Source of the DNA: Thioalkalivibrio sp. | Lineage (GTDB): Bacteria > Pseudomonadota > Gammaproteobacteria > Ectothiorhodospirales > Ectothiorhodospiraceae | Length of the DNA: 5,857 nt | Assembly: GCA_018224485.1 (NCBI GenBank) | Contig: JAGTVE010000288.1 | Coordinates: forward strand, 1 to 5,857 | Direction: 5' to 3' | The notes under the pieces: generated by a model | Database searches by the model: none | What the model was told of the DNA's origin: nothing | What the model saw: the letters and a program-made list of their open reading frames with translations, nothing else | Translations under genes and position numbers: made by a program | Shown: positions 1 through 5,776 of the stretch, in pieces | Layout: each line of letters starts with the position of its first letter | Numbering within the stretch: position 1 is the stretch's first letter

Positions 1-547
1 CGATGTTCCAGAGGGCCGGGTTCCGGCTCGGTGTGAATCCGTCGAGGAACCATGCGTCCACGGTCCCTCGCACGTTCGCGAAGCCCGGCGCGGCGTCCCC
101 GTAGACCAGGGTCAGCACTACCCGGTCTTGCGGGAAGTGAAGCCGGTGCAGGCCCGTCACCGGTGGCGGGTACTGGGCCAGCAGACGGTTCACATCCGCC
201 ACCGGGACGCCCTGCGCCCGCAGGGCCCGCTCCAGGTCCGCCGGCGCCAGCGGGTGTGCCTCTGCGCTCAGGTAGCTGAGGAAGGCCCCCGTGGGGGCGT
301 TCTGACGCCAGGTGTCCAGCGTCAGAAAGAAGTTCAAGCCCGTGCCGAAGCCCGTCTCCCCGATCGCGAACCGGCGGGCGTGGCGGAATCGCGCGGGCAG
401 GTCATTGGCCTCGATGAAGACCGTCTGCACCTCCCCGCCCGGGTCCTCCGCACTGAAGTAGATGTCGTCGTACTCGAGCGCCCTCGGAACGTCGCCGTCC
501 CAGCGCAGATGAATCGGGACCAGGGGATTGAGCAAGGTGTCCTGCAC
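1..547 (-). CDS. mnmC: MnmC N-terminal tRNA methyltransferase domain (partial, runs off left edge)
   Basis: This is the first 182 codons of a cytoplasmic SAM-dependent enzyme. The MnmC2 (DUF752) domain methylates the aminomethyl group at position 5 of the wobble uridine in certain tRNAs, the last step to mnm5(s2)U. Read on the minus strand from GTG 547, the start resembles E. coli MnmC: a YDDIYFS motif at residues 26-32, the glycine-rich SAM loop GETGFGTGLNF at 63-73, SAEAHPL at 94-100 (E. coli FEKFPL) and DAWFLDGFTPSRNPALW at 164-180. GTG 547 is the only usual start codon between the in-frame upstream TGA (the mepM stop, 589-587) and the conserved region. TTG at codon 5 is an alternative. 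The Shine-Dalgarno is poor (GGAA eight bases upstream). It lies 39 nt downstream of mepM and is probably cotranscribed with it. Whether the C-terminal FAD oxidase domain (MnmC1) is fused cannot be seen. Family assignment is firm; the exact start is less so. Confidence 0.9.
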   Translation of the reverse strand, partial: MQDTLLNPLVPIHLRWDGDVPRALEYDDIYFSAEDPGGEVQTVFIEANDLPARFRHARRFAIGETGFGTGLNFFLTLDTWRQNAPTGAFLSYLSAEAHPLAPADLERALRAQGVPVADVNRLLAQYPPPVTGLHRLHFPQDRVVLTLVYGDAAPGFANVRGTVDAWFLDGFTPSRNPALWNI

Positions 548-586
548 GATCGGATTCCAGGGCCTCGGGTCTGCCCCGGCCGGTGT

Positions 587-2107
587 TCAGAGGCCGGTGT
601 CGGGCAGCGGTTGCATGGCCACGCGCCTCGGGGCGGAGGCCTCGGCGAGTCCCACCAGCAGGGGCCGCGCGGTGCGTTGAAACCGAGTCAGTTCGGCGCC
701 CGACAGGGGCGCGCCGCGAGGCAGCTTCGCGCGCATCGGATCCACCGCGCGACCGTCGATATGCAGTTCGTAGTGCAGGTGGGCGCTGGTGGTCCGCCCG
801 CTGTTCCCGGAGAGCGCGATGCGCTGCCCGCGCGTGACCTGCTGGCCAGGCTGAACCAGGGCCTTCTGCAGGTGCAGATAGCGCGTCTTGAAGCCCTGTC
901 CGTGCTGGATCATCAGGAGTCGTCCGGCGAGGGGATGGTGTTCCACCCTGGTGACACGCCCGTCCGCGGGTGCAAGGATCGGCGTACCCGTCGGAATCGC
1001 GAAATCCGTGCCGTTGTGCGGTGCGACCCGTCCGGTCACCGGATGCCGCCGCTCGTCGCTGAATCCCGAGGTCATCCGATATTCGCCCTGGAAGGGGTGG
1101 CGGTCGAAGGGCGGCAGCAGCGGTTCACCCTCGGGTGTGTAGAAATGTCCATCGGCGTGCCGCGCGGCGGTCAGGATCCCGTCCATCCGGCTCAAGTCAA
1201 AGGCCAGCAGGCGGATATCGTAGGGCGTGTCATCGCCGGCCAGTGTCTCGATCTCGAGCAGCAGGGTGTAGCGGTCGCCCGCCTGGATCTCCTCCCCGGG
1301 CGGGAGGTGGTCCCCGAGAAGCCTGCCGATCGCCCGCGCGGTTGCCGGATCCAGGCCGGGCGCCTCCCGGAGCGAATCGACGATGCTGCCGCGGACTTCT
1401 CCCTGCAGTACGCGATGCCCGACCTCGCGCACGGTCGAGATCTCCACGCGCGTGAACTCCTCGGTTCCCTGGCGTCGGACCCACTCGTGTCCCTGGGCCC
1501 GGTCGGTCCAGAGCCGCAGACGCTTCAGCCTTCCTGCTGCGTCCGTCTGCCACTCGACCTTCTGCCCAGGATGGACGACGTCGAGCAGCCGGGCGTTCTG
1601 CGGGTCACCGCCGAGGTGAAACAGGGTGCGCAGGCGCAAACCCCAGCGGCTGTTCCAAAGGGCGGCAAGGTGTTCGCCCTCGCGCAGGGTGTGCCAGGAC
1701 CACTCTGCAGTCGGCCAGATGCCCCCGGCCTCCTCCCGACCAAGCTCCAGGTCGAGAACCGCGCCCGCGCTCCGTATCGACGACCCCGTGTCCTGGCTGG
1801 CCGGGGTCCGTGGGTCGGCCCCCTGATTCGGCGGCAGCGCCTGCCGACCGACCTCGAAGAACGCTTGCTGACTGCCCGAGCCTTCCGTCAGAACTTTTAG
1901 AAAATCCGTACAGACCGGAGTTTCCTGAAGGCAGTTTTTGAAGTGCAGCAGCCGATCATGCGCCGCAGTGGCCAGAGTCGCGGGGGCACCGGGGGATGAC
2001 TCGGCGGCTGGCGCCTGTCCCGCGGGTAGGAGGCTCGAGACGGTGATGGCGGAGAGGCCCAGGCTGCCAAGGACAAGCAGGGAGAACGGGACACGGAATA
2101 CCGGCAT
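587..2107 (-). CDS. mepM: M23 family murein DD-endopeptidase, MepM-like (LysM/OapA-type plus peptidase M23)
   Basis: This is a 506-residue periplasmic zinc peptidase. MepM homologues cut D-Ala-mDAP crosslinks in peptidoglycan so that new strands can be inserted. A hydrophobic segment at residues 4-30 ends in PAGQAPAAE, either a signal peptide cut near residue 34 or a signal anchor. Residues 140-199 look like an OapA/LysM-like binding domain (TLREGEHLAAL to VHPGQKVEW). Residues about 218-318 resemble the Csd3-type middle domain. The M23 domain at about 341-463 keeps all the metal and catalytic residues: H364 and D368 in HNGTDFA, H412 in YLHL, and H443 and H445 in HLHYELH. TGRVAPH and LSGNSGRT match E. 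coli MepM. The ATG at 2107 directly precedes the signal sequence. An in-frame TTG at 2188 would add 27 arginine- and aromatic-rich residues and is unlikely. The protein is longer than E. coli MepM (440 aa as I recall), mostly between the signal and the LysM-like domain. C59 and C66 are its only cysteines. Confidence 0.93.
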   Translation of the reverse strand: MPVFRVPFSLLVLGSLGLSAITVSSLLPAGQAPAAESSPGAPATLATAAHDRLLHFKNCLQETPVCTDFLKVLTEGSGSQQAFFEVGRQALPPNQGADPRTPASQDTGSSIRSAGAVLDLELGREEAGGIWPTAEWSWHTLREGEHLAALWNSRWGLRLRTLFHLGGDPQNARLLDVVHPGQKVEWQTDAAGRLKRLRLWTDRAQGHEWVRRQGTEEFTRVEISTVREVGHRVLQGEVRGSIVDSLREAPGLDPATARAIGRLLGDHLPPGEEIQAGDRYTLLLEIETLAGDDTPYDIRLLAFDLSRMDGILTAARHADGHFYTPEGEPLLPPFDRHPFQGEYRMTSGFSDERRHPVTGRVAPHNGTDFAIPTGTPILAPADGRVTRVEHHPLAGRLLMIQHGQGFKTRYLHLQKALVQPGQQVTRGQRIALSGNSGRTTSAHLHYELHIDGRAVDPMRAKLPRGAPLSGAELTRFQRTARPLLVGLAEASAPRRVAMQPLPDTGL

Positions 2108-2127
2108 GGTTCTTCGTCGTCTTGGGG

Positions 2128-2143
2128 CTGGCCTTGTATACCA
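2128..2143 (-). promoter_or_regulatory. Possible extended -10 promoter for mepM
   Basis: On the minus strand TGG-TATACA (positions 2143-2135) matches an extended -10 element, TGn followed by four of six TATAAT bases. Transcription would begin near 2128, about 20 nt before the mepM ATG. The -35 hexamer at 17-nt spacing (TTTTCT, 2163-2158) is poor, as is usual for extended -10 promoters, and it overlaps the T-run of the proposed yadH terminator. The call is by motif only. Confidence 0.3.
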
Positions 2144-2157
2144 CCAAACACCTCGGA

Positions 2158-2178
2158 AGAAAAACCGGCACGCGCCGA
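2158..2178 (-). terminator. Possible intrinsic terminator after yadH
   Basis: Read on the minus strand, CGGC (2177-2174) pairs with GCCG (2169-2166) around the loop GCGT. A T-G wobble closes the base (2178 with 2165), and TTTTT (2164-2160) follows at once. The stem is short, 4-5 bp, but it is all GC and is followed by the only clear T-run in this gap. It lies 19 nt past the yadH stop, the expected place to end a yadGH transcript. Some readthrough into mepM is likely with so short a stem. Confidence 0.45.
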
Positions 2179-2196
2179 CCCGTGACAATCGGGTAT

Positions 2197-2979
2197 TCAG
2201 TTGCGTACGCCGACCCCGCGGTTGAGCAGGGTCAGCGCAAACAGGTAAAGCCCCAGGATGAAGCCGATGATGATGGCATACGACACCGTCAGTGACAGGT
2301 CGGAGGTGCCGAGCAGCCCATAGCGAAAGGCATCCACCATGTACAGAATCGGATTCAGTTGCGACACGGCCTGCCAGAAATCCGGAAGCAGAGACACCGA
2401 ATAGAAGACACCGCCGAGATAGGTCAGGGGTGTCAGCACGAAGGTGGGGACGATGGAGATGTCGTCGAAGTTGCGCGCGAACACCCCGTTGATCAGACCC
2501 GCGAGGGCGAATACGACCGAGGTCATCACCACCACGGACACCGTGACCGTGAGGCTGTGCAGGCTGAACGGGCTGAAAAAGAGCGAGACCAGTGTCACGC
2601 CGACTCCGACCGCGAGACCCCTGGCAATGCCGCCGCCAACGAAACCGAGAATGATCAGGCTGTTGGGAACCGGCGACACCAGCAGTTCCTCGATATGACG
2701 CTGGAACTTCGAACTGAAGAACGAGGACACCACGTTGGAGTAGCTGTTGGTGATCACCGCCAGCATGATCAGACCGGGCACGATGAAGTCCATGTACCGG
2801 ATACCGTCCATCTCGCCGATGCGGGAACCGATCAGGCCGCCGAAGATGATGAAATAAAGTGCCATGGTGATCATCGGTGGCAGCACGGTCTGTACCCAGA
2901 TGCGAGCGAAGCGAAGCACCTCCTTGGTGACGATGGTGCGCAGGGCGGTCCAGTTCTCATGCAGGTGCAGCGCCCTCAT
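2197..2979 (-). CDS. yadH: ABC-2 type transporter permease, YadH family
   Basis: This is a 260-residue inner-membrane permease that should pair with the adjacent YadG ATPase to form an ABC-2 exporter. The substrate of E. coli YadGH is, to my knowledge, not established. Hydrophobic segments at about 32-52, 62-85, 107-134, 141-167, 175-197 and 229-251 give the usual six-helix ABC-2 layout. Long stretches match E. coli YadH as I remember it: RIWVQTVLPPMITM (26-39), YFIIFGGLIGSRIG (42-55), FIVPGLIMLAVITN (65-78), KFQRHIEELLVSPVP (91-105) and the ABC-2 signature region from NGVFARNFDDIS to FRYGLLG (164-224). The ATG at 2979 overlaps the yadG TGA (ATGA), so the two genes are probably translationally coupled. 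GGAG (2989-2986) lies six bases upstream as ribosome binding site. The length is normal for the family. Confidence 0.94.
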   Translation of the reverse strand: MRALHLHENWTALRTIVTKEVLRFARIWVQTVLPPMITMALYFIIFGGLIGSRIGEMDGIRYMDFIVPGLIMLAVITNSYSNVVSSFFSSKFQRHIEELLVSPVPNSLIILGFVGGGIARGLAVGVGVTLVSLFFSPFSLHSLTVTVSVVVMTSVVFALAGLINGVFARNFDDISIVPTFVLTPLTYLGGVFYSVSLLPDFWQAVSQLNPILYMVDAFRYGLLGTSDLSLTVSYAIIIGFILGLYLFALTLLNRGVGVRN

Positions 2980-3926
2980 GACGCGCTCCGGATGCCGCGA
3001 TCCGCGGACTGCCCGGCCTGGGTCATGCGGATGAAGAGTTCTTCGAGGCGATTGGTCTTGTTGCGCATGCTCTGGACGTGTATCCCGGCCCCGTCCAGGA
3101 GCTGGAACAGGGCATTCAGGTCTTCGCCCCGGTTGATGTCCGCCTCCAGCGTCAGTTCATCAATGCGCCGCAGCCGGATACTGTCGTGGGCGGGAAGCTG
3201 CTGCGCCGCCGTCCGCAACTCCAGCACGACGGTTTCGGTGTCGAGCTTCGCGAGCAGGCGCCGCATGGTCGTGTTCTCGACGATGTGGCCATGATCGATG
3301 ATCGCGATATTCCGGCACAGGCGTTCGGCCTCCTCCAGGTAGTGCGTGGTGAGGATGATGCTGCGCCCGTCACAGTTAATGTCCTGCAGAAATTCCCACA
3401 TGGAACGCCGCAGTTCGATGTCGACGCCGGCGGTGGGCTCGTCGAGAATCAGCAACCGTGGTTCGTGCACGAGGGCACGCGCGATCATCAGCCGGCGCTT
3501 CATGCCACCCGACAGAGTGCGCGCCATGTCTTTGCGCTTGTCCCACAGCCCGAGGTCGCCGAGGTAGTGTCGTGCGCGTTTCCAGGCCTCCCGGCGCGGG
3601 ATCCCGTAGTAGCCGGCCTGGTTCACCACTACCTCTGCCACGGGTTCGAAGTTGTTGAAGTTGAATTCCTGCGGGACCAGCCCGATGTTCCGCTTCACCT
3701 CCTGCACCTCACGGTCGAGGTCGTGGCCGAAGACCTTTACCTTGCCCGAGGTCTTGCTGATCAGCGAGGTCACGATCCCGATGGTGGTGGACTTTCCCGC
3801 ACCATTTGGCCCGAGCAGTGCGAAGAAGCTGCCCTCGGCCACCGTCAGGTCGATGCCCTTCAGGGCCTCGAACCCGTTGCGGTAGCTCTTGCGCAGGGCG
3901 CGGATCTCCAGGGCGGCGTTGCTCAT
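2976..3926 (-). CDS. yadG: ABC transporter ATP-binding protein, YadG family
   Basis: This is the 316-residue cytoplasmic ATPase of the YadGH exporter. All nucleotide-binding motifs are intact: Walker A GPNGAGKST (39-47), Q-loop Gln86 in LVPQEFNF, signature LSGGM (138-142), Walker B LLILDEP (158-164) with Glu163, and the switch His195 in TTHYLEE. The C-terminal part after residue 225 ends in SMRNKTNRLEELFIRM (286-301), as in E. coli YadG and related multidrug or polysaccharide exporter ATPases. ATG 3926 has a good Shine-Dalgarno, AAGGA at 3936-3932, five bases upstream. It is the first gene of the yadGH pair, transcribed away from the aminopeptidase gene. Its length is close to E. coli YadG (308 aa as I recall). 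The family call is firm; the transported molecule is unknown. Confidence 0.95.
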   Translation of the reverse strand: MSNAALEIRALRKSYRNGFEALKGIDLTVAEGSFFALLGPNGAGKSTTIGIVTSLISKTSGKVKVFGHDLDREVQEVKRNIGLVPQEFNFNNFEPVAEVVVNQAGYYGIPRREAWKRARHYLGDLGLWDKRKDMARTLSGGMKRRLMIARALVHEPRLLILDEPTAGVDIELRRSMWEFLQDINCDGRSIILTTHYLEEAERLCRNIAIIDHGHIVENTTMRRLLAKLDTETVVLELRTAAQQLPAHDSIRLRRIDELTLEADINRGEDLNALFQLLDGAGIHVQSMRNKTNRLEELFIRMTQAGQSADRGIRSAS

Positions 3927-4051
3927 AGGGGTCCTTGATCCTGTTGTGGCTTGGTTCGCGCAGGGGTCGTGACGGTATCATGACAGTGCCGTGCGAGCGT
4001 GAAGATGACGCACAAATGACCCCGTACAATCCCGACCGTTCAGGAGTTCCC
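3927..4051. promoter_or_regulatory. Divergent intergenic region, expected to hold promoters for yadG and the aminopeptidase
   Basis: The two flanking genes point away from each other, so each should have its own promoter in these 125 nt. By eye, plus-strand -10 candidates are TATCAT (3976-3981) and TACAAT (4025-4030), each five of six to consensus, but neither has a convincing -35 at 16-18 nt. On the minus strand TGT-CATGAT, which overlaps the same TATCATGACA stretch, is a weak extended -10. No operator or riboswitch structure was recognised. Confidence 0.35.
4042..4046 (+). promoter_or_regulatory. Ribosome binding site that sets the aminopeptidase start
   Basis: AGGAG followed by five bases (TTCCC) and GTG at 4052 is a near-ideal Shine-Dalgarno arrangement. 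The in-frame ATGs upstream at 3935, 3980 and 4016 have nothing comparable, and the residues they would add do not resemble the family. This decides for the GTG start. Confidence 0.75.
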
Positions 4052-5434
4052 GTGGAATCCCATTTCGTCGCTTCGACCGATGCCGCCACAGCCCTGGTGC
4101 CGGTGACCACCGAGTCCCTTTCGGACGTCCTGTCCACCCGGCCGGAGCGATGGCGCAACTGGGCGGAGCAGCGCGGCTTCAAGGGGCGGGACGGTACGCT
4201 GCTGCGGGTTCCGTCCCCCGAGGGACGAAGCGAGGGCGTACTCGTGGGCTACAACGCCGCGCAACCCGTCTGGATGCTGGCGCAGGCCGCGCAGCGGCTC
4301 GAGGCCGGGGTCTACCGCCTCGACGAGGGACGGCTGGACGCCGAGGCCAGACTCGCGGCGGCGGTGGGCTGGGGCCTCGGTTGCTACCGCTACGAACGCT
4401 ACCGCAATGCCGAACGGGAGCTTCCCCGCCTGGTATGGCCCGACGGCGTGGATGCCCGTCGAGTGGAGGCGATGGTCGCGGCCCATGCGCTGGTACGCGA
4501 CCTGATCAACACGCCGGCGCGGGACCTGATGCCCAAGGACCTGGCCGGGGCCGCGGCCGAGATTGCCGCCGGGTTCGGCGCGGAAATCGAGACGGTGGAG
4601 GAGGGTGGAGCGATCGCCGAAGGCTATCCCTGCATCCATGCGGTGGGCTCTGCGAGCGAGCATCAGCCGAGGGTAATCGAACTGGGCTGGGGCGAGCCCG
4701 GGCAGCCGCACGTGGTATTGGTCGGCAAGGGAGTGTGCTTCGACTCCGGGGGGCTCAACCTGAAGCCGGGAAACGGCATGCGCCTGATGAAGAAGGACAT
4801 GGGCGGAGCGGCGATCGCCCTTGGGCTGGGCCGGCTGATCATGGATCTGGGTCTGCCGCTGCGGTTGACCCTGCTGTTGGGTGCGGTGGAGAACGCGGTG
4901 GGGTCGCGCTCCTTCCGTCCGGGAGATGTATTGACCGCGCGCAACGGCGAGACCGTGGAGGTCGACAACACCGATGCGGAGGGCCGCCTGCTGCTGGCTG
5001 ATCTCCTCGTGCGGGCGGGCGAGATCGACCCCGATCTGGTGATCGATTTCGCGACCCTGACCGGGGCCGCGCGGGTGGCGGTGGGGACCGAGATCTCGGC
5101 CTTCTTCAGCACGGACCCCGACCTTGCCCGGGGGTTGAGCGGTCCGGCGGAGGCGTGGGATGACCCGGTGTGGGAACTGCCGCTGCACGAGGGCTATCGG
5201 CATATGCTGAAGAGCGACATCGCGGACACGGTCAACAGCAGTTCGGGCGGCTTCGCGGGGGCGATCACTGCGGCGCTGTTTCTGAAGGACTTCGCGCCGC
5301 GGGACGTGCCGTGGCTACACTTCGACGTGATGGCATGGAACACCCGCAACCGCCCCGGCCGGCCCAAGGGCGGCGAGGCCATGGGTCTGCGCGCGGTCCT
5401 CGGCCTCCTCGAGGCCCGCTTCGCCTCAAGCTAA
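4052..5434 (+). CDS. Leucyl aminopeptidase family protein (peptidase M17)
   Basis: This is a 460-residue cytoplasmic dimetal aminopeptidase that should release N-terminal residues from peptides; M17 enzymes usually act as hexamers in peptide turnover. The catalytic domain is complete. K226 and D231 lie in GKGVCFDSGGL, K238 in NLKPG and D249 in KKDMGGAA. The M17 signature NTDAEGR supplies D308, E310 and R312, equivalent to the E. coli PepA metal ligands and active-site Lys and Arg. The C-terminus has the family's GGFAGAITAALFL and WLHFDVMAWN. The N-terminal domain (about 1-140) is shorter and different from PepA, as in the PepB-like and 'leucyl aminopeptidase family' branch, so I do not assign pepA. 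The GTG start follows from AGGAG at 4042-4046. It stands alone on the plus strand, divergent from yadG and convergent with the dehydrogenase downstream. Exact peptide preference cannot be inferred. Confidence 0.93.
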   Translation: MESHFVASTDAATALVPVTTESLSDVLSTRPERWRNWAEQRGFKGRDGTLLRVPSPEGRSEGVLVGYNAAQPVWMLAQAAQRLEAGVYRLDEGRLDAEARLAAAVGWGLGCYRYERYRNAERELPRLVWPDGVDARRVEAMVAAHALVRDLINTPARDLMPKDLAGAAAEIAAGFGAEIETVEEGGAIAEGYPCIHAVGSASEHQPRVIELGWGEPGQPHVVLVGKGVCFDSGGLNLKPGNGMRLMKKDMGGAAIALGLGRLIMDLGLPLRLTLLLGAVENAVGSRSFRPGDVLTARNGETVEVDNTDAEGRLLLADLLVRAGEIDPDLVIDFATLTGAARVAVGTEISAFFSTDPDLARGLSGPAEAWDDPVWELPLHEGYRHMLKSDIADTVNSSSGGFAGAITAALFLKDFAPRDVPWLHFDVMAWNTRNRPGRPKGGEAMGLRAVLGLLEARFASS

Positions 5435-5447
5435 GCAACCCAGCCCC

Positions 5448-5514
5448 GTGGGAGGGCAACCCCCTGGGCGAGCCATTCCCCAAGCGCCGAGTCGAGGAGA
5501 GGGCCGCCTCCCAC
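5448..5514. repeat. Degenerate third BIME/REP unit
   Basis: GTGGGAGG (5448-5455) and CCTCCCAC (5507-5514) are perfect 8-bp inverted repeats. They match the head of the REP elements to the right, and GGCCGCCTCCCACAGGGG (5502-5519) resembles the tail of the intact inverted REPs with an inserted C and one substitution. The central GCGGC hairpin of the left half is lost. I read this as a decayed copy of the unit seen twice downstream. It may also affect the 3' end of the aminopeptidase transcript; no T-run was seen. Confidence 0.45.
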
Positions 5515-5523
5515 AGGGGGGCC

Positions 5524-5598
5524 GTGGGAGCGGCTTCCAGCCGCGATGCGGCGTTGCGTTACGTGCCTGGGGCCATCGCGGCCGGAGGCCGCTCCTAC
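5524..5598. repeat. BIME-like inverted REP pair, unit 1
   Basis: A 25-nt REP (5524-5548) begins GTGGGAG, forms the hairpin GCGGCT-TCC-AGCCGC and ends GATG. After a 25-nt spacer comes its inverted copy (5574-5598), which matches the reverse complement at 22 of 25 positions. The inverted copy forms GCGGCC-GGA-GGCCGC and ends in CTAC when read on the plus strand, so its own head is GTAG. The pattern, location between convergent genes and GTRG head are those of REP elements mobilised by RAYT transposases in gammaproteobacteria. Such elements may also terminate or protect transcripts. Confidence 0.88.
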
Positions 5599-5612
5599 AG
5601 GGGCTGCGGCGG

Positions 5613-5639
5613 CCCTGTGGGGGCATACCTCCCACAGGG
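5613..5639. repeat. Perfect 9-bp hairpin between the two REP units
   Basis: CCCTGTGGG (5613-5621) pairs fully with CCCACAGGG (5631-5639) around a 9-nt loop, and a G-T plus a G-C pair could extend the stem inward. The arms look like the outer flanks of REP elements without the GCGGC core, so this may be another eroded inverted pair. No T-tract follows on either strand. Confidence 0.55.
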
Positions 5640-5644
5640 GGGGC

Positions 5645-5719
5645 GTGGGAGCGGCTTCCAGCCGCGATGCGGCGTTGCTTTGAGTGCCTGGGGCCATCGC
5701 GGCCGGAGGCCGCTCCTAC
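5645..5719. repeat. BIME-like inverted REP pair, unit 2
   Basis: This unit has the same architecture as unit 1, offset by exactly 121 bp. The left REP (5645-5669) is identical to 5524-5548 and the inverted REP (5695-5719) is identical to 5574-5598. Across the 82 bp from GTGGGAG to ACAGGGGC the two units differ at only three positions, all in the spacer. The similarity continues leftward through CCTCCCACAGGGG (5628-5640 against 5507-5519), so a segment of about 99 bp was duplicated in tandem. The few differences suggest recent duplication or gene conversion. Confidence 0.88.
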
Positions 5720-5743
5720 AGGGGCCGGGGTGGGCCATTATGC

Positions 5744-5776
5744 GGACCTTGGGAGTGTCAGCTCACTCCGAGGTCC
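5744..5776 (-). terminator. Long imperfect hairpin spanning the dehydrogenase stop codon
   Basis: GGACCT (5744-5749) pairs with AGGTCC (5771-5776), and GGAGTG (5752-5757) with CACTCC (5764-5769). The two 6-bp helices are separated by a two-against-one internal loop, and the 6-nt top loop (5758-5763) contains the stop codon. There is no T-run on either side, so this is not a canonical intrinsic terminator. It could stabilise the mRNA 3' end or act in bidirectional termination between the convergent genes. The structure is clear; the role is inference. Confidence 0.5.

Noticed and set aside
128..1900. 590-codon open frame on the plus strand
   Set aside because: It is antisense to mepM and mnmC, both of which carry clear conserved motifs on the minus strand. 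Its translation is Arg/Pro/Gly-rich with no recognisable domain, as expected of an opposite-strand shadow in GC-rich coding DNA.
2108..2188. 27-residue N-terminal extension of mepM from TTG 2188
   Set aside because: It would place an Arg/Trp-rich stretch before an otherwise standard signal sequence and would run through the proposed terminator and promoter. ATG 2107 fits better.
2359..3294. 311-codon open frame on the plus strand
   Set aside because: It lies antisense across yadH and the end of yadG, is His/Arg/Asp-rich, and spans a gene boundary on the other strand. It is a shadow.
3078..3938. 286-codon open frame on the plus strand
   Set aside because: It is antisense to yadG, whose ABC ATPase motifs are all intact. 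No independent start signal or domain was seen.
3935..4051. 39-residue N-terminal extension of the aminopeptidase from ATG 3935
   Set aside because: Residues encoded here do not resemble M17 N-termini and there is no good ribosome binding site, whereas AGGAG stands five bases before GTG 4052.
4040..5203. 387-codon open frame on the minus strand
   Set aside because: It is antisense to the M17 aminopeptidase, with composition typical of a codon-bias shadow.
5439..5468. CCCAG/CTGGG hairpin just after the aminopeptidase stop as a terminator
   Set aside because: The stem is only 5 bp with a large GC-rich loop and no T-run. It is better explained as part of the decayed REP material.
5431..5697. 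Small minus-strand open frames over the REP region
   Set aside because: They are translations of the tandem REP units, shown by internal peptide repetition with the 121-bp period. They have no plausible ribosome binding site and are not genes.
5507..5726. CRISPR-like array
   Set aside because: Repeats occur as inverted pairs with near-identical spacers and only two full units. This is REP/BIME architecture, not a CRISPR with unique spacers.
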